Positions 46,905-55,408 of a stretch of DNA of 64,000 nucleotides are shown here, piece by piece. The position numbers and the translations under genes were made by a program. The notes below the pieces were generated by a model. It did not search any database and had not been told where the DNA came from. It saw only the letters and a program-made list of their open reading frames with translations. Position 1 is the first letter of the stretch. Every line of letters begins with the position of its first letter. The stretch is from JAAXXJ01 sp964412455. GTDB lineage: Bacteria > Nitrospirota > UBA9217. The stretch lies in contig CAYPOT010000010.1 in the NCBI GenBank assembly GCA_964412455.1, positions 14,948 through 78,947 on the forward strand, written 5' to 3'.

Positions 46905-47512
46905 CCCGTCGGGATGGAATCCTGTTCGTGGTTTCGGCGCCGTCGGGCGCAGGGAAGACAACCTTGTGCACCGCGATCACGGACAACCTGGAGAACCTGA
47001 CCCATTCCATATCGTACACGACCCGGAATCCGAGACCCGGAGAGATCGACGGCCGGGATTACTATTTCGTGTCGGCAGAGCGTTTCAAGGAAATGATGCT
47101 GGCCGGTGACTTTGCCGAGCACGCAGAGGTGCATTCCAATCACTATGGGACCTCAAAGCGGGTGCTTCTTGACATGATCAAGGAGGGCGTCGATGTGATC
47201 CTGGACATTGACACCCAGGGAGCACGGCAGATCAAAGACCATTTTGCCGCGGCTGTCTTTATTTTCATCATGCCGCCCTCGATGGCCATTCTTGAAGAAC
47301 GGCTTCGGAACAGGAGGTCGGACCAGGAGGACGAGATCCGGAAACGCATGCGGCGGGCCATCGATGAGATCAGGGATTTCGCGCTCTATGATTATATCGT
47401 CGTGAACCGTGATTTTGAGCGGGCGCTCTCCGAGCTACGTTCTGTCGTCGTGGCTGAGCGCTGCCGCACCAAACTGCTCAAGGTAAACTGGATAGAAGAA
47501 CTATTGAAATGA
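46901..47512 (+). CDS. gmk: guanylate kinase
   Basis: The 203-residue enzyme converts GMP to GDP. The P-loop is SAPSGAGKTTL (about residues 11-21); the GMP-binding part has SISYTTRNPRPGEIDGRDYYFV and DFAEHAEVHSNHYGTSK, and the lid region RLRNRRSDQEDEIRKRM. The ATGA overlap with remA fixes the start. It lies in the same cluster as rpoZ, as in most Gram-negative bacteria. Confidence 0.97.
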   Translation: MTRRDGILFVVSAPSGAGKTTLCTAITDNLENLTHSISYTTRNPRPGEIDGRDYYFVSAERFKEMMLAGDFAEHAEVHSNHYGTSKRVLLDMIKEGVDVILDIDTQGARQIKDHFAAAVFIFIMPPSMAILEERLRNRRSDQEDEIRKRMRRAIDEIRDFALYDYIVVNRDFERALSELRSVVVAERCRTKLLKVNWIEELLK

Positions 47513-47544
47513 AAATAAATCAGAATAGACCGTGGAGGTGAACA

Positions 47545-47994
47545 ATGATTAGGAACGCAGAAGACATTATTTCATTGCCGATCGAGCTCAAGCCAAAAAT
47601 GGCAGACTCCAAATTCCGGCTGGTGCACATCGCATCCCAGCGGGTGCGTGAGCTTTCAGCAGGAGAACCGCCGCTGGTGGCCTCGAAGTCCATCAAGGAC
47701 ACCACCGTTTCCCTCGAGGAAAGCCTGCTTGGCGCCTACAAGGTTACCATTGGTCCAGAGGCAATGGTGGCGAAAGAGGAAATGCGCAAGCGCAAAGAAC
47801 AGGAACGGCTCGAAGAACAGCTTTCCGCCAAAGAGGAGGAGATACGGAAGGAACTGTCCGCCTACCTTACGGATACCCAGGATGATCAGGGCGAAGGCGA
47901 GTTGGGCGATGATGAAACAGCTGAAGATGATACGGAACCATCGGATGAAGACGCCGATGAAGACGCCGTCAAAGCGGAATCACCTGAAGAGTAG
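47545..47994 (+). CDS. rpoZ: RNA polymerase omega subunit with acidic tail
   Basis: The 149-residue protein has the Rpb6/omega fold in residues about 15-75 (DSKFRLVHIASQRVRELSAG, SIKDTTVSLEESL). A charged coiled region and a strongly acidic C-terminal tail (about 115-149, Glu/Asp-rich) follow and make it longer than E. coli omega (91). Omega assists polymerase assembly and ppGpp response. GGAGGTG precedes the ATG. The tail is of unknown function. Confidence 0.92.
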   Translation: MIRNAEDIISLPIELKPKMADSKFRLVHIASQRVRELSAGEPPLVASKSIKDTTVSLEESLLGAYKVTIGPEAMVAKEEMRKRKEQERLEEQLSAKEEEIRKELSAYLTDTQDDQGEGELGDDETAEDDTEPSDEDADEDAVKAESPEE

Positions 47995-48012
47995 CGGGAG
48001 GAAGGTCCTGGC

Positions 48013-49215
48013 ATGATGTCCGGAATGCGCATCCTTTTGGGGGTAACCGGCGGAATAGCGGCCTATAAGGCCGTTGATGTCCTGCGGCGGCTTCGGGAGC
48101 AGGGCGCCGAGGTGAGGGTTGTCATGACCCGGAACGCTTCCCGGTTCGTTGCGCCCCTGACCTTCTCGGCCTTGAGTGGGATGCCGGTGTTGACCGACGA
48201 GTTCACCGAAGGGGAATGGGGCAGCATGGGGCACATTGCCGTGACTGACGGCCTTGACCTTGTCCTGATCGTTCCGGCCACGGCCAATATCATCGGCAAG
48301 ATGGCAGCGGGTATCGCTGACGATACCCTTTCCACGGCGCTCATGGCGGCAGAATGCCCGATCATCGTTGCGCCTGCCATGAACGAGCGCATGTACCGTA
48401 ATGCCATCCTCCAGAAGAACATTGCGGGCCTCAGGACGGTCGGGGTCCGGTTCGTAGACCCGGAAACCGGCGCCCTTGCCTGCGGTACGAATGGCCAGGG
48501 AAGGCTCGCGTCTCCTGAGAGCATCCTGCAGGCGGTTGTCTCCGCCCTTTCGCCGAAGTCCCTGGCCGGAGTCAACGTCCTGGTGACCGCGGGCCCGACG
48601 CGGGAGCAGATCGATGCGGTGCGGTTCATCAGCAATCCTTCAACCGGAAAGATGGGATATGCGCTGGCGGTCGCGGCGCGCGACCGTGGCGCACAGGTTT
48701 TGCTCGTGTCGGGACCGACCCAGCTGACCGCCCCGCAGGGGATCGACCTTATCGCCGTGACCACTGCCGCCGAGATGGACCGTGCCGTGAAGGAGCATGC
48801 CGGACGGTGCCAGGTCATTATCATGGCGGCTGCCGTGTCTGATTTCCGACCGTTGGAGGCGTCGGACCGCAAGATCAAGAAGGACACTGCCCTTTTACAG
48901 TTAAAGCTCGAGCCGACCACGGATATTTTGAAGGGTCTTGGCGAGACAAAAGAAGGGCGTATTCTCGTTGGATTTGCCGCAGAGACCGACGCACTTGTTC
49001 TGAATGCCCGTGAAAAGCTTACCCGAAAGAACCTCGACCTTATCATTGCGAACAATATCAATGCGCCGGATTCGGGTTTTGCAGCTGACACGAATAAGGC
49101 AACCATGATCGACCGCGCCGGAACCATTGATGAACTGCCGGGTATGACGAAGGCCGAACTGGCTGTACGCATCATCGATAGGGTTGTAGAACTCAAGAAA
49201 AATCAAGGACTTTGA
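48013..49215 (+). CDS. coaBC: bifunctional phosphopantothenoylcysteine decarboxylase / synthetase
   Basis: The 400-residue enzyme carries out two steps of coenzyme A synthesis. The N-terminal CoaC flavoprotein (1-190) has LLGVTGGIAAYKAVDVLRRL, the catalytic His region MGHIAVTDGLDLVLIVPATA and PAMNERMYRN. The C-terminal CoaB synthetase (190-400) has VTAGPTREQIDAVRFISNPS, SGKMGY-like STGKMGYALA and MAAAVSDFRP. The start is one of three ATG codons at 48013, 48016 and 48025. It ends the yicC cluster. Confidence 0.97.
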   Translation: MMSGMRILLGVTGGIAAYKAVDVLRRLREQGAEVRVVMTRNASRFVAPLTFSALSGMPVLTDEFTEGEWGSMGHIAVTDGLDLVLIVPATANIIGKMAAGIADDTLSTALMAAECPIIVAPAMNERMYRNAILQKNIAGLRTVGVRFVDPETGALACGTNGQGRLASPESILQAVVSALSPKSLAGVNVLVTAGPTREQIDAVRFISNPSTGKMGYALAVAARDRGAQVLLVSGPTQLTAPQGIDLIAVTTAAEMDRAVKEHAGRCQVIIMAAAVSDFRPLEASDRKIKKDTALLQLKLEPTTDILKGLGETKEGRILVGFAAETDALVLNAREKLTRKNLDLIIANNINAPDSGFAADTNKATMIDRAGTIDELPGMTKAELAVRIIDRVVELKKNQGL

Positions 49216-49216
49216 C

Positions 49217-49246
49217 TTGACTTTCCGAAATGATTTCTGGTACAAT
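49217..49246 (+). promoter_or_regulatory. strong sigma-70-type promoter for the TPR gene
   Basis: TTGACT (49217-49222), an 18-nt spacer and TACAAT (49241-49246). Transcription should start near 49253, which rules out ATG 49230 and supports ATG 49278 as the start of the next gene. A second TTGACT lies 5 bp further upstream. Confidence 0.65.
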
Positions 49247-49277
49247 CAACCCAATTTGGACCTCGTTGCACCTACCC

Positions 49278-50648
49278 ATGGAGAAAGAAAACACCGAAAT
49301 AGTAAAATTGACGGAACGGATCACCAAGGATCCAAAATCGAAGCTCTTTGTGCCTCTTGCTGAAGAACATAAGAAGGCCGGGGACATCGAAACGGCAATC
49401 CGCGTGCTGACGGAGGGTCTGAAGCACAATCCCGGTTACGTCACTGCGAGATCCTTTCTGGGCAGGCTTCTGATGGATAACGGAGACCTGGCCGGAGCGC
49501 AGAAGGAACTGGAGGAGGTCATCAAGACCATTCCCGACAACCTTCTGGCGCAGCGCAAGCTGGGTGATATTTATGTGCTTCAGGGGCGGGGGACCGACGC
49601 GCTGCCGCGATATAAGGCGGCGTTCGCATTGAACCCCGGTGACAAGGACCTCCCGTCGCTGCTTGCGGACCTTGAAGCAGGAAAAGATGTTTCTTCACGG
49701 ATACCAGGGCCGAAGACACCGGCACCATCTGCCGAAATGAAACCTCAAACGGCTCCCGCAGTTCCCATCCAGCCGAAAGCAGCACCTGCCGGGGCGGTCA
49801 GGACCGCAGCTGCGCCGTTAACCGTTGCAGCAGTTCAAAGGGCGCCCGTTGCACCTGGATCGCAGGCTGCCATGAAGGCAGGGCCGGCAGCAGCCGCTCC
49901 GGCTCCTCCCGTTAAAGCCGCAGCTCCAGCACCGGCTCCGGCCCCTGATGAGGCCGAGGTCATCGAGGATATCGTCGAACTTGAGTCGCTGGACCATGCG
50001 GTACCGGGTCCCGGGCTCAAGGCGCCTTCTCCCGATGTGATCACGGCCTCTGCGTCCTTTGACCTGAGCGAACCGATCACCGAAACGGCCTCTGGCGGTG
50101 AAGAACGCGAAGCGATATCCTGGGAGGCCGCGGAAGCAGTTGTTCCCATACAAGGCAAGCAGACGGGGGCGGACGAAGGTAGTGACGATCTGAACACGAA
50201 TACCCTTGCAGAACTTTATATATTGCAGGGGTTTTACGATAAGGCCATTGAGGTCTATCAGGGAATGCTGAATGAACGGCCGGGAAACACGGCCTTGCTG
50301 CAGAAACTTGAGCAGATCAGGGCAATGGCCGGTGCGGCGGACAAGGGCCGTGAACGGTCTGCCGAGGCATCCCCAGGCCAGGGAGAATACACACCTCCGG
50401 CCGAGGATGTCTTTACTGAGGGTCCGGCCCGGACGACGGCCGCACCCGGGGTCTCCCCGCCGGCGACTGATACGTCCTCACAAAAGGAAGCGATGCCCCG
50501 TGAACGATCTCCTCAGATTACCGCCCAGGAACCATCTGGAGAACCCGCTCCTCACCGCGGTCCTCAGGCGGCCACGACAAGAAGAAAAGAGACCATAGAC
50601 CGGCTCGAGTCGTGGTTGAACACCATAATGAAGGAGAAACAGGAATAA
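49278..50648 (+). CDS. TPR protein with long Ala/Pro-rich linker
   Basis: The 456-residue protein has N-terminal tetratricopeptide repeats (about 1-140; LAEEHKKAGDIETAIRVLTE, LLMDNGDLAGAQKELEEVI, YKAAFALNPGD), a low-complexity Ala/Pro linker (about 150-230), a further repeat-like helix pair (about 305-345; LAELYILQGFYDKAIEVYQG) and a disordered tail ending in RLESWLNTIMKEKQE. There is no signal peptide, so it is cytoplasmic. It is coupled by TAATG to a roadblock-domain gene; TPR/roadblock pairs often belong to small-GTPase signalling or motility, but no MglA-type GTPase is nearby. Confidence 0.85.
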   Translation: MEKENTEIVKLTERITKDPKSKLFVPLAEEHKKAGDIETAIRVLTEGLKHNPGYVTARSFLGRLLMDNGDLAGAQKELEEVIKTIPDNLLAQRKLGDIYVLQGRGTDALPRYKAAFALNPGDKDLPSLLADLEAGKDVSSRIPGPKTPAPSAEMKPQTAPAVPIQPKAAPAGAVRTAAAPLTVAAVQRAPVAPGSQAAMKAGPAAAAPAPPVKAAAPAPAPAPDEAEVIEDIVELESLDHAVPGPGLKAPSPDVITASASFDLSEPITETASGGEEREAISWEAAEAVVPIQGKQTGADEGSDDLNTNTLAELYILQGFYDKAIEVYQGMLNERPGNTALLQKLEQIRAMAGAADKGRERSAEASPGQGEYTPPAEDVFTEGPARTTAAPGVSPPATDTSSQKEAMPRERSPQITAQEPSGEPAPHRGPQAATTRRKETIDRLESWLNTIMKEKQE

Positions 50649-51004
50649 TGTCCTTCGCCGATATCCTCAGAGAGGTAGTGAACGGCACCGAAGGGGCATT
50701 GGGGGCGCTTGTGGTAGGGGTAGACGGGATCCCCGTCGATGAGTATTCCATTACGAAAGACATTGATCTTCAATCCATGACGGTCGAGTATGCTACGCTC
50801 CTGAAAGAGATTGAACGGGGATCACAATCCTCGCAGCTTGGTTCCACGAGAGAAGTGACGGTCATCGCGGACAAAGCCATGATCCTGCTGCGACGGCTTA
50901 ATGATGAATATTTTATGGTGCTGATCATACGGCCTGACGGGAACTTCGGCAAGGGAAGATTTCTTCTTCGCATGTCCGTGCCGAAGTTACTGAAAGAATT
51001 TTGA
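50648..51004 (+). CDS. roadblock/LC7-domain protein
   Basis: The 118-residue protein is a single roadblock/LC7 domain (MglB-like fold): FADILREVVNGTEGALGALV, VVGVDGIPVDEYS, and the closing strand RRLNDEYFMVLIIRPDGNFG. Such proteins are often GTPase-activating or scaffolding partners of small Ras-like GTPases. AGGA precedes the ATG, which overlaps the TPR gene stop by one base. A hairpin terminator follows. Confidence 0.88.
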   Translation: MSFADILREVVNGTEGALGALVVGVDGIPVDEYSITKDIDLQSMTVEYATLLKEIERGSQSSQLGSTREVTVIADKAMILLRRLNDEYFMVLIIRPDGNFGKGRFLLRMSVPKLLKEF

Positions 51005-51037
51005 CCGTCCAACATATGGATGGGAGAGAACGCTTCT

Positions 51038-51066
51038 AAAAACTGCCTTGGGCAGTTTTTTGTTTT
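51038..51066 (+). terminator. intrinsic terminator after the roadblock gene
   Basis: AAAACTGCC (51039-51047) and GGCAGTTTT (51051-51059) form a 9-bp stem with loop TTG, followed by TTTGTTTT. It separates the TPR/roadblock pair from the aroQ operon. Confidence 0.85.
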
Positions 51067-51077
51067 GCGGGAGGGCC

Positions 51078-51524
51078 ATGAAAATCCTGGTAGTACACGG
51101 GCCGAACCTCAATCTGCTGGGAAAACGGGAACCCCATATCTATGGCACCGTCACCCTGGATGAGATCAACGGTCGTCTGACAGCACTGGCGGCGGAACTG
51201 GGGACGGAGGTATCTTTCTTCCAGTCAAACCACGAGGGGGAATTGGTGCAGAAGATCCAGGACGCCATGGGCGAGTACCAGGCCCTCGTGATCAATCCCG
51301 GGGCCTACACCCATACGAGCGTTGCGCTTCGGGATGCCATCGCATCGACGGGTATCCTTGCCGTGGAGGTGCACCTCTCGAACATCTACCGCAGGGAGGA
51401 GTTTCGTCACCATTCGTACATTTCCGGCGTGGCTGCCGGCCAGATAACAGGCTTTGGACCCGAGAGCTACCTCCTGGGACTTCGCGCCGCCGCTCAGGCG
51501 GTGAGGGCCGCAGCCGGTACATGA
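51078..51524 (+). CDS. aroQ: type II 3-dehydroquinate dehydratase
   Basis: The 148-residue enzyme of the shikimate pathway converts 3-dehydroquinate to 3-dehydroshikimate. Motifs are ILVVHGPNLNLLGKREPHIYG (with the catalytic Tyr), FFQSNHEGELV, INPGAYTHTSVALRDA and EVHLSNIYRREEFRHHS. The ATG at 51078 matches the family start. It overlaps the peptidase gene by ATGA, starting the aroQ-pepP-efp-accB-accC unit found in many bacteria. Confidence 0.97.
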   Translation: MKILVVHGPNLNLLGKREPHIYGTVTLDEINGRLTALAAELGTEVSFFQSNHEGELVQKIQDAMGEYQALVINPGAYTHTSVALRDAIASTGILAVEVHLSNIYRREEFRHHSYISGVAAGQITGFGPESYLLGLRAAAQAVRAAAGT

Positions 51525-52591
51525 GAAGGCTTCGGACGGAAGGCGCGCGCGTTGCCGCGCTTAAGCGTCTCATGGAGGAGCGGAACATCGAAGCCCTCCT
51601 CGTGACGCAGCGTGAGAACGTACGGTACCTGACGGGGTTTACCGGTTCATCCGGAAGCGTCCTGGTCGCTTCCGGAAAGCCGGTGCTGGTCACGGATTTC
51701 CGCTATCAGATCCAGGCGCGCAGAGAGGCGCCGGAGGCGACGGTCCTGATCCAGAAAAAGGACCATTTTTCCGCGGTCAGGGAAGCGGCACGGCGGCTTG
51801 GAACTGATACCCTGTGGTTCGATGACGCCTCGTTGACCATCGACCGCGCAAAAGCTTTCAGAAAACAGGCTCTTCGCCTGAAGGGCATCAAGGATCCGGT
51901 GTTCGAGATACGACAGCGGAAGGACGCTGTCGAACTTGCAAAGATCAGAGCCGCGATTCACCGGGCTGAAAACGCTTTCCGGTCATTGAAACGATTCATC
52001 AAACCCGGCATGTCAGAGCGTGAGCTGGGATTCAAGCTGGAAATGCTCATACGTGAACAGGGGGCGCGCAGAACGGCGTTCGACATAATCGTTGCTTCGG
52101 GAACAAACGGCGCAATGCCCCATGCGTCGGTCACCGGCCGCCGTCTCCGGGCAGGGGACCTGGTAACCTTTGATTTTGGGGCGGAAGCTGACGGATATTA
52201 CAGCGATATCACCAGAACGGTCTGTGTCGGACGGCCGACAGCCCGGCAGCGAGCCATCCACGATATCGTCCTCCGGGCGCAGGACCAGGCCATGAACGCA
52301 GTAAGGCCGGGCGTTCGTTGTGCTGAGATCGATCATCATGCCAGAACCACAATTGCGCAGGCCGGTCACGGGAAACATTTCGGTCATGCAACGGGGCACG
52401 GGATCGGTCTTATGGTCCATGAAGGTCCTTCTCTCTCAGCGCTTTCTAAGAGTATGGTTGATGCGGGCATGGTCTTTACCGTGGAACCAGGTGTCTATAT
52501 TGCCGGATGGGGTGGTATCCGGATAGAGGACATGGTGCTGGTGACCGCTGATGGCCACCGGGTATTGACGAGCCTTCCGAGGGAACTATAG
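51521..52591 (+). CDS. pepP: M24-family Xaa-Pro aminopeptidase
   Basis: This 356-residue metallopeptidase removes N-terminal residues before proline. The creatinase-like N-terminal domain (1-125; ALLVTQRENVRYLTGFTGSSG) is followed by the pita-bread catalytic domain with metal ligands in VTFDFGAEADGYYSDITRT, HATGHGIGLMVHEGPS, VFTVEPGVYI and GIRIEDMVLVT. It may instead be named pepQ; the substrate length preference cannot be read. It is coupled to aroQ and lies upstream of efp, the usual order. Confidence 0.94.
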   Translation: MRRLRTEGARVAALKRLMEERNIEALLVTQRENVRYLTGFTGSSGSVLVASGKPVLVTDFRYQIQARREAPEATVLIQKKDHFSAVREAARRLGTDTLWFDDASLTIDRAKAFRKQALRLKGIKDPVFEIRQRKDAVELAKIRAAIHRAENAFRSLKRFIKPGMSERELGFKLEMLIREQGARRTAFDIIVASGTNGAMPHASVTGRRLRAGDLVTFDFGAEADGYYSDITRTVCVGRPTARQRAIHDIVLRAQDQAMNAVRPGVRCAEIDHHARTTIAQAGHGKHFGHATGHGIGLMVHEGPSLSALSKSMVDAGMVFTVEPGVYIAGWGGIRIEDMVLVTADGHRVLTSLPREL

Positions 52592-52644
52592 ATTTTGATC
52601 GAACGCTGATTCTACTTGAGCACAGAAAGAGGAGGATTTGGGAA

Positions 52645-53211
52645 TTGCCAGTATCTACAACGGAGTTCAGGAACGGATTAAAGATAGAAATAGACGGAGA
52701 ACCGTACATTATTGTCGAGTTCCAGCATGTAAAGCCCGGCAAGGGCGGGGCATTCGTGAGGACCAAGTTCAAGAGCCTCAAATCGGGGAATGTGACCGAT
52801 AAAACATTTAGGGCTGGCGAAAAAGTCGATGTCCCCAACCTTGAGGAAAAGACCATGCAGTATCTCTATGCCGCGGACAAGGACCGGGTCTTCATGGACA
52901 CCAGCAGCTACGAACAGGTATCCATGAACGAAAAGCAGCTCGGCGACAGCATTAATTATCTCAAGGAGAACATGGAGATCAAGGTCCTCTATCACAAGGG
53001 ACAGCCCATCAACATTGATCTGCCCATGTTCGTGGAACTCGCGATCGCCAAGACCGATCCGGGCGTGCGCGGCGACACGGCGTCAGGCGGTTCCAAGCCG
53101 GCCACCCTGGAGAGCGGCGCGGTGATCAAGGTGCCGTTCTATCTCAATGAAGGCGATGTGGTCAAGGTCGACACCCGCAGCGGGATATTTATCGAGCGGG
53201 TAAAACAGTAA
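52645..53211 (+). CDS. efp: translation elongation factor P
   Basis: The 188-residue factor rescues ribosomes stalled at polyproline. KOW-like domain I has the tip loop KPGKGGAFVRTKFKSLKSG, where the Lys in PGKGG is the usual modification site; OB domains II and III end with NEGDVVKVDTRSGIFIERV. The start is TTG 52645, 9 nt after GGAGG, which gives the family N-terminus (VSTTEFRNGLKIEIDGEPY). No modification enzyme (EpmA/EarP) is in the window. Confidence 0.96.
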   Translation: MPVSTTEFRNGLKIEIDGEPYIIVEFQHVKPGKGGAFVRTKFKSLKSGNVTDKTFRAGEKVDVPNLEEKTMQYLYAADKDRVFMDTSSYEQVSMNEKQLGDSINYLKENMEIKVLYHKGQPINIDLPMFVELAIAKTDPGVRGDTASGGSKPATLESGAVIKVPFYLNEGDVVKVDTRSGIFIERVKQ

Positions 53212-53299
53212 AAATCATTTTCGCCTGCCGCAAGGTGTACAGGTGCGGCAAGCAGGTATCCGTTCTGTTCATTCCGGGGGTACCTTTAAAGGAGCAACC

Positions 53300-53770
53300 A
53301 TGAATCTGAAAGAGTTGAAAGAACTCATTGAAATGCTCAAGAACACCGATATCTCGGAGCTGGAGATCGAGCGTTCAGGAGTGAAGGTCCGTCTCCGGAA
53401 AGGCGGTGACGTGGCATTCCATCCGGCGATGCCGCGCATGGAGTATCCTCCCGCCGCCATCGTCGCTCCGGCCGTTTCAGAGATGGAAAGGCCGGCTGTC
53501 GAGCAGGCACCCGCAACCGCTCCTTCGAGTCAGATAAAGGTTACGTCACCCATCGTCGGCACGTTCTACCGGTCCAGTTCGCCTGACAAACCGTCCCTGG
53601 TGGAAGTGGGCGACATGGTGAAAAAGGGCCAGGTCCTTTGCATCATCGAGGCCATGAAGCTTATGAACGAGATCGAGTCAGAGGCATCTGGGAAGATCGT
53701 GCAGGTCCTCGTGGAGAGCGGCCAGCCAGTGGAATACGGCCAGCCCCTCTTTGTGGTCGAGCCGGCGTGA
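53300..53770 (+). CDS. accB: biotin carboxyl carrier protein of acetyl-CoA carboxylase
   Basis: The 156-residue protein carries biotin for acetyl-CoA carboxylase. The N-terminus NLKELKELIEMLKNTDISEL is typical of AccB, a Pro/Ala linker follows, and the biotinyl domain (about 82-156) has the biotinylation site EAMKLMNEIE. AAGGAG precedes the ATG at 53300. It is separated from accC by repeat copy D, whereas the two genes are usually nearly contiguous. Confidence 0.96.
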   Translation: MNLKELKELIEMLKNTDISELEIERSGVKVRLRKGGDVAFHPAMPRMEYPPAAIVAPAVSEMERPAVEQAPATAPSSQIKVTSPIVGTFYRSSSPDKPSLVEVGDMVKKGQVLCIIEAMKLMNEIESEASGKIVQVLVESGQPVEYGQPLFVVEPA

Positions 53771-53793
53771 GGCAGAGTCGCGATTTGAGATCC

Positions 53794-53987
53794 CAACCCG
53801 GACAAGCCGGAACTAAAAGGATACGGTAACGGTGACGACGCCCGTTTTGTCCAGCGGTTACGTCATTAGGTCCTTTTGTATTGTATTACGGTTACCCGAA
53901 AGACGTTTGACGATACGGGCTTCTTAACCATAAGACGTTACCAATAATTTTCTTGCCATTTTGCGTAGAATTTGATTTGTAACTAAG
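53794..53987 (-). repeat. framed intergenic repeat, copy D (ACGGTAACG interior)
   Basis: The left end AACCCGGACAAGCCGGAAC and right end TTCTTGCCATTTTGCGTAGA, AATTTGATTTGTAACTAAG match copies A-C in reverse orientation. The interior (about 53815-53945) is unrelated to theirs and consists of iterated GGTAACG/CGGTTAC words in both orientations. It lies between accB and accC and ends 37 nt before the preferred accC start. Confidence 0.8.
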
Positions 53988-54024
53988 TAAAATACTAATT
54001 TAAATGCACACAAGAGGTGTTTTT

Positions 54025-55371
54025 GTGTTCAAGAAAATACTGATAGCCAACCGGGGTGAAATAGCACTCCGTATCATCCGGGCCTGCAAGGAAATGGGCA
54101 TCAAGACCGTGGCCGTACATTCGACCGCCGACGCCCACGCACTTCACGTACGGTTTGCTGACCAGAGCGTTTGCATCGGCCCACCCAAGAGCGCGTACAG
54201 TTACCTGAATGTTCCCAGCATCATTAGCGCGGCCGAGATCACCGATTCCGAGGCGATCCATCCTGGCTACGGCTTTCTTGCCGAGAACGCAAGCTTCGCC
54301 GAGGTCTGCAATTCCGCGGGGATCAAGTTCATCGGGCCGAATCCCGAGAGCATCAAGCTCATGGGTGACAAGGCCAAGGCGCGCGAGACCGCGGCAAAGG
54401 CCGGCGTGCCGATCCTGCCGGGCAGCGCGGGCGTCATCGCAGAAGAATCCCACGCGGTGGCGCTGGCACGTGAGCTTGGGTTCCCGGTCATCATCAAGGC
54501 GGTTGCCGGTGGCGGCGGAAAAGGCATGCGGGTGGTCATGGAGGAAACGGAATTCGCCTCCGCGTTCGTCATGGCTCAGTCAGAGGCCCTCGCCGCCTTC
54601 GGGAATGCTGATGTGTATGTGGAAAAATACATCACCCAGCCCCGTCATATCGAGATACAGATCATTGCCGATGAGCAAGGTAATATCGTATCGCTGGGTG
54701 AACGGGAATGTTCCATTCAGCGCCGGCATCAGAAGCTGATCGAGGAGGCTCCCTCGGTCATCGTCGACGGGCCGCTCCGGAAGAAGATGGGGGACATGGC
54801 TATCGCCCTCGCGAAGGCCGTAAAGTACCGGAATGCGGGGACCATCGAGTTCCTCATGGATGTGGACCGCAGTTTCTACTTCATGGAAATGAACACCCGG
54901 GTCCAGGTAGAGCACCCCGTCACCGAGATGGTAACCGGTGTGGACATCGTCAAGGAACAGATCCGGGTCGCCGCGGGAGAGACGCTTTCCTTTACCCAGG
55001 AGCAGATAACCGTGCGGGGCCACAGCATAGAATGCCGGGTTAACGCGGAGTGTCCGGAAAAGTTCACGCCTTCTCCCGGCACCATTACAACCTATAATCC
55101 GCCTGGCGGACCCGGTGTCCGTGTCGACACGGCGGCCTACACCCAGTATGTCATCCCGCCGTACTACGATTCAATGATCGCCAAGCTCATCGTGCATGCG
55201 GATACGAGGGAGGAAGCGATCATGCGGATGCAGCGGGCCCTGGACGAGTTCATCATCGAGGGCGTGAAGACCACGATCCCCATGCACAAGAAGATCCTCG
55301 CCGACGCAGACTTCCAATCGGGAAATATTTCCACAAAGTTCATGGAGCGCTACCATAGCCCGTCGAAGTGA
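54025..55371 (+). CDS. accC: biotin carboxylase subunit of acetyl-CoA carboxylase
   Basis: The 448-residue enzyme carboxylates biotin on AccB using ATP and bicarbonate. Landmarks are FKKILIANRGEIALRIIRAC, IHPGYGFLAENASFAEVC, the ATP-grasp loop AVAGGGGKGMRVV, GERECSIQRRHQKLIEEAPS, EMNTRVQVEHPVTEMVTGVD and the C-terminal barrel with IECRVNAECP. The preferred start is GTG 54025, with AGAGGTG upstream and a perfect family N-terminus; ATG 54004 would add seven residues. The length matches E. coli AccC (449). Confidence 0.97.
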   Translation: MFKKILIANRGEIALRIIRACKEMGIKTVAVHSTADAHALHVRFADQSVCIGPPKSAYSYLNVPSIISAAEITDSEAIHPGYGFLAENASFAEVCNSAGIKFIGPNPESIKLMGDKAKARETAAKAGVPILPGSAGVIAEESHAVALARELGFPVIIKAVAGGGGKGMRVVMEETEFASAFVMAQSEALAAFGNADVYVEKYITQPRHIEIQIIADEQGNIVSLGERECSIQRRHQKLIEEAPSVIVDGPLRKKMGDMAIALAKAVKYRNAGTIEFLMDVDRSFYFMEMNTRVQVEHPVTEMVTGVDIVKEQIRVAAGETLSFTQEQITVRGHSIECRVNAECPEKFTPSPGTITTYNPPGGPGVRVDTAAYTQYVIPPYYDSMIAKLIVHADTREEAIMRMQRALDEFIIEGVKTTIPMHKKILADADFQSGNISTKFMERYHSPSK

Positions 55372-55408
55372 TATCAGGGGGCTTTGTCTCATTCTGGACG
55401 CGGACCTT

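Noticed and set aside
48063..49196. 377-codon open frame opposite coaBC
   Set aside because: Ser/Thr/Arg-rich low-complexity translation with no motif, fully antisense to a complete coaBC.
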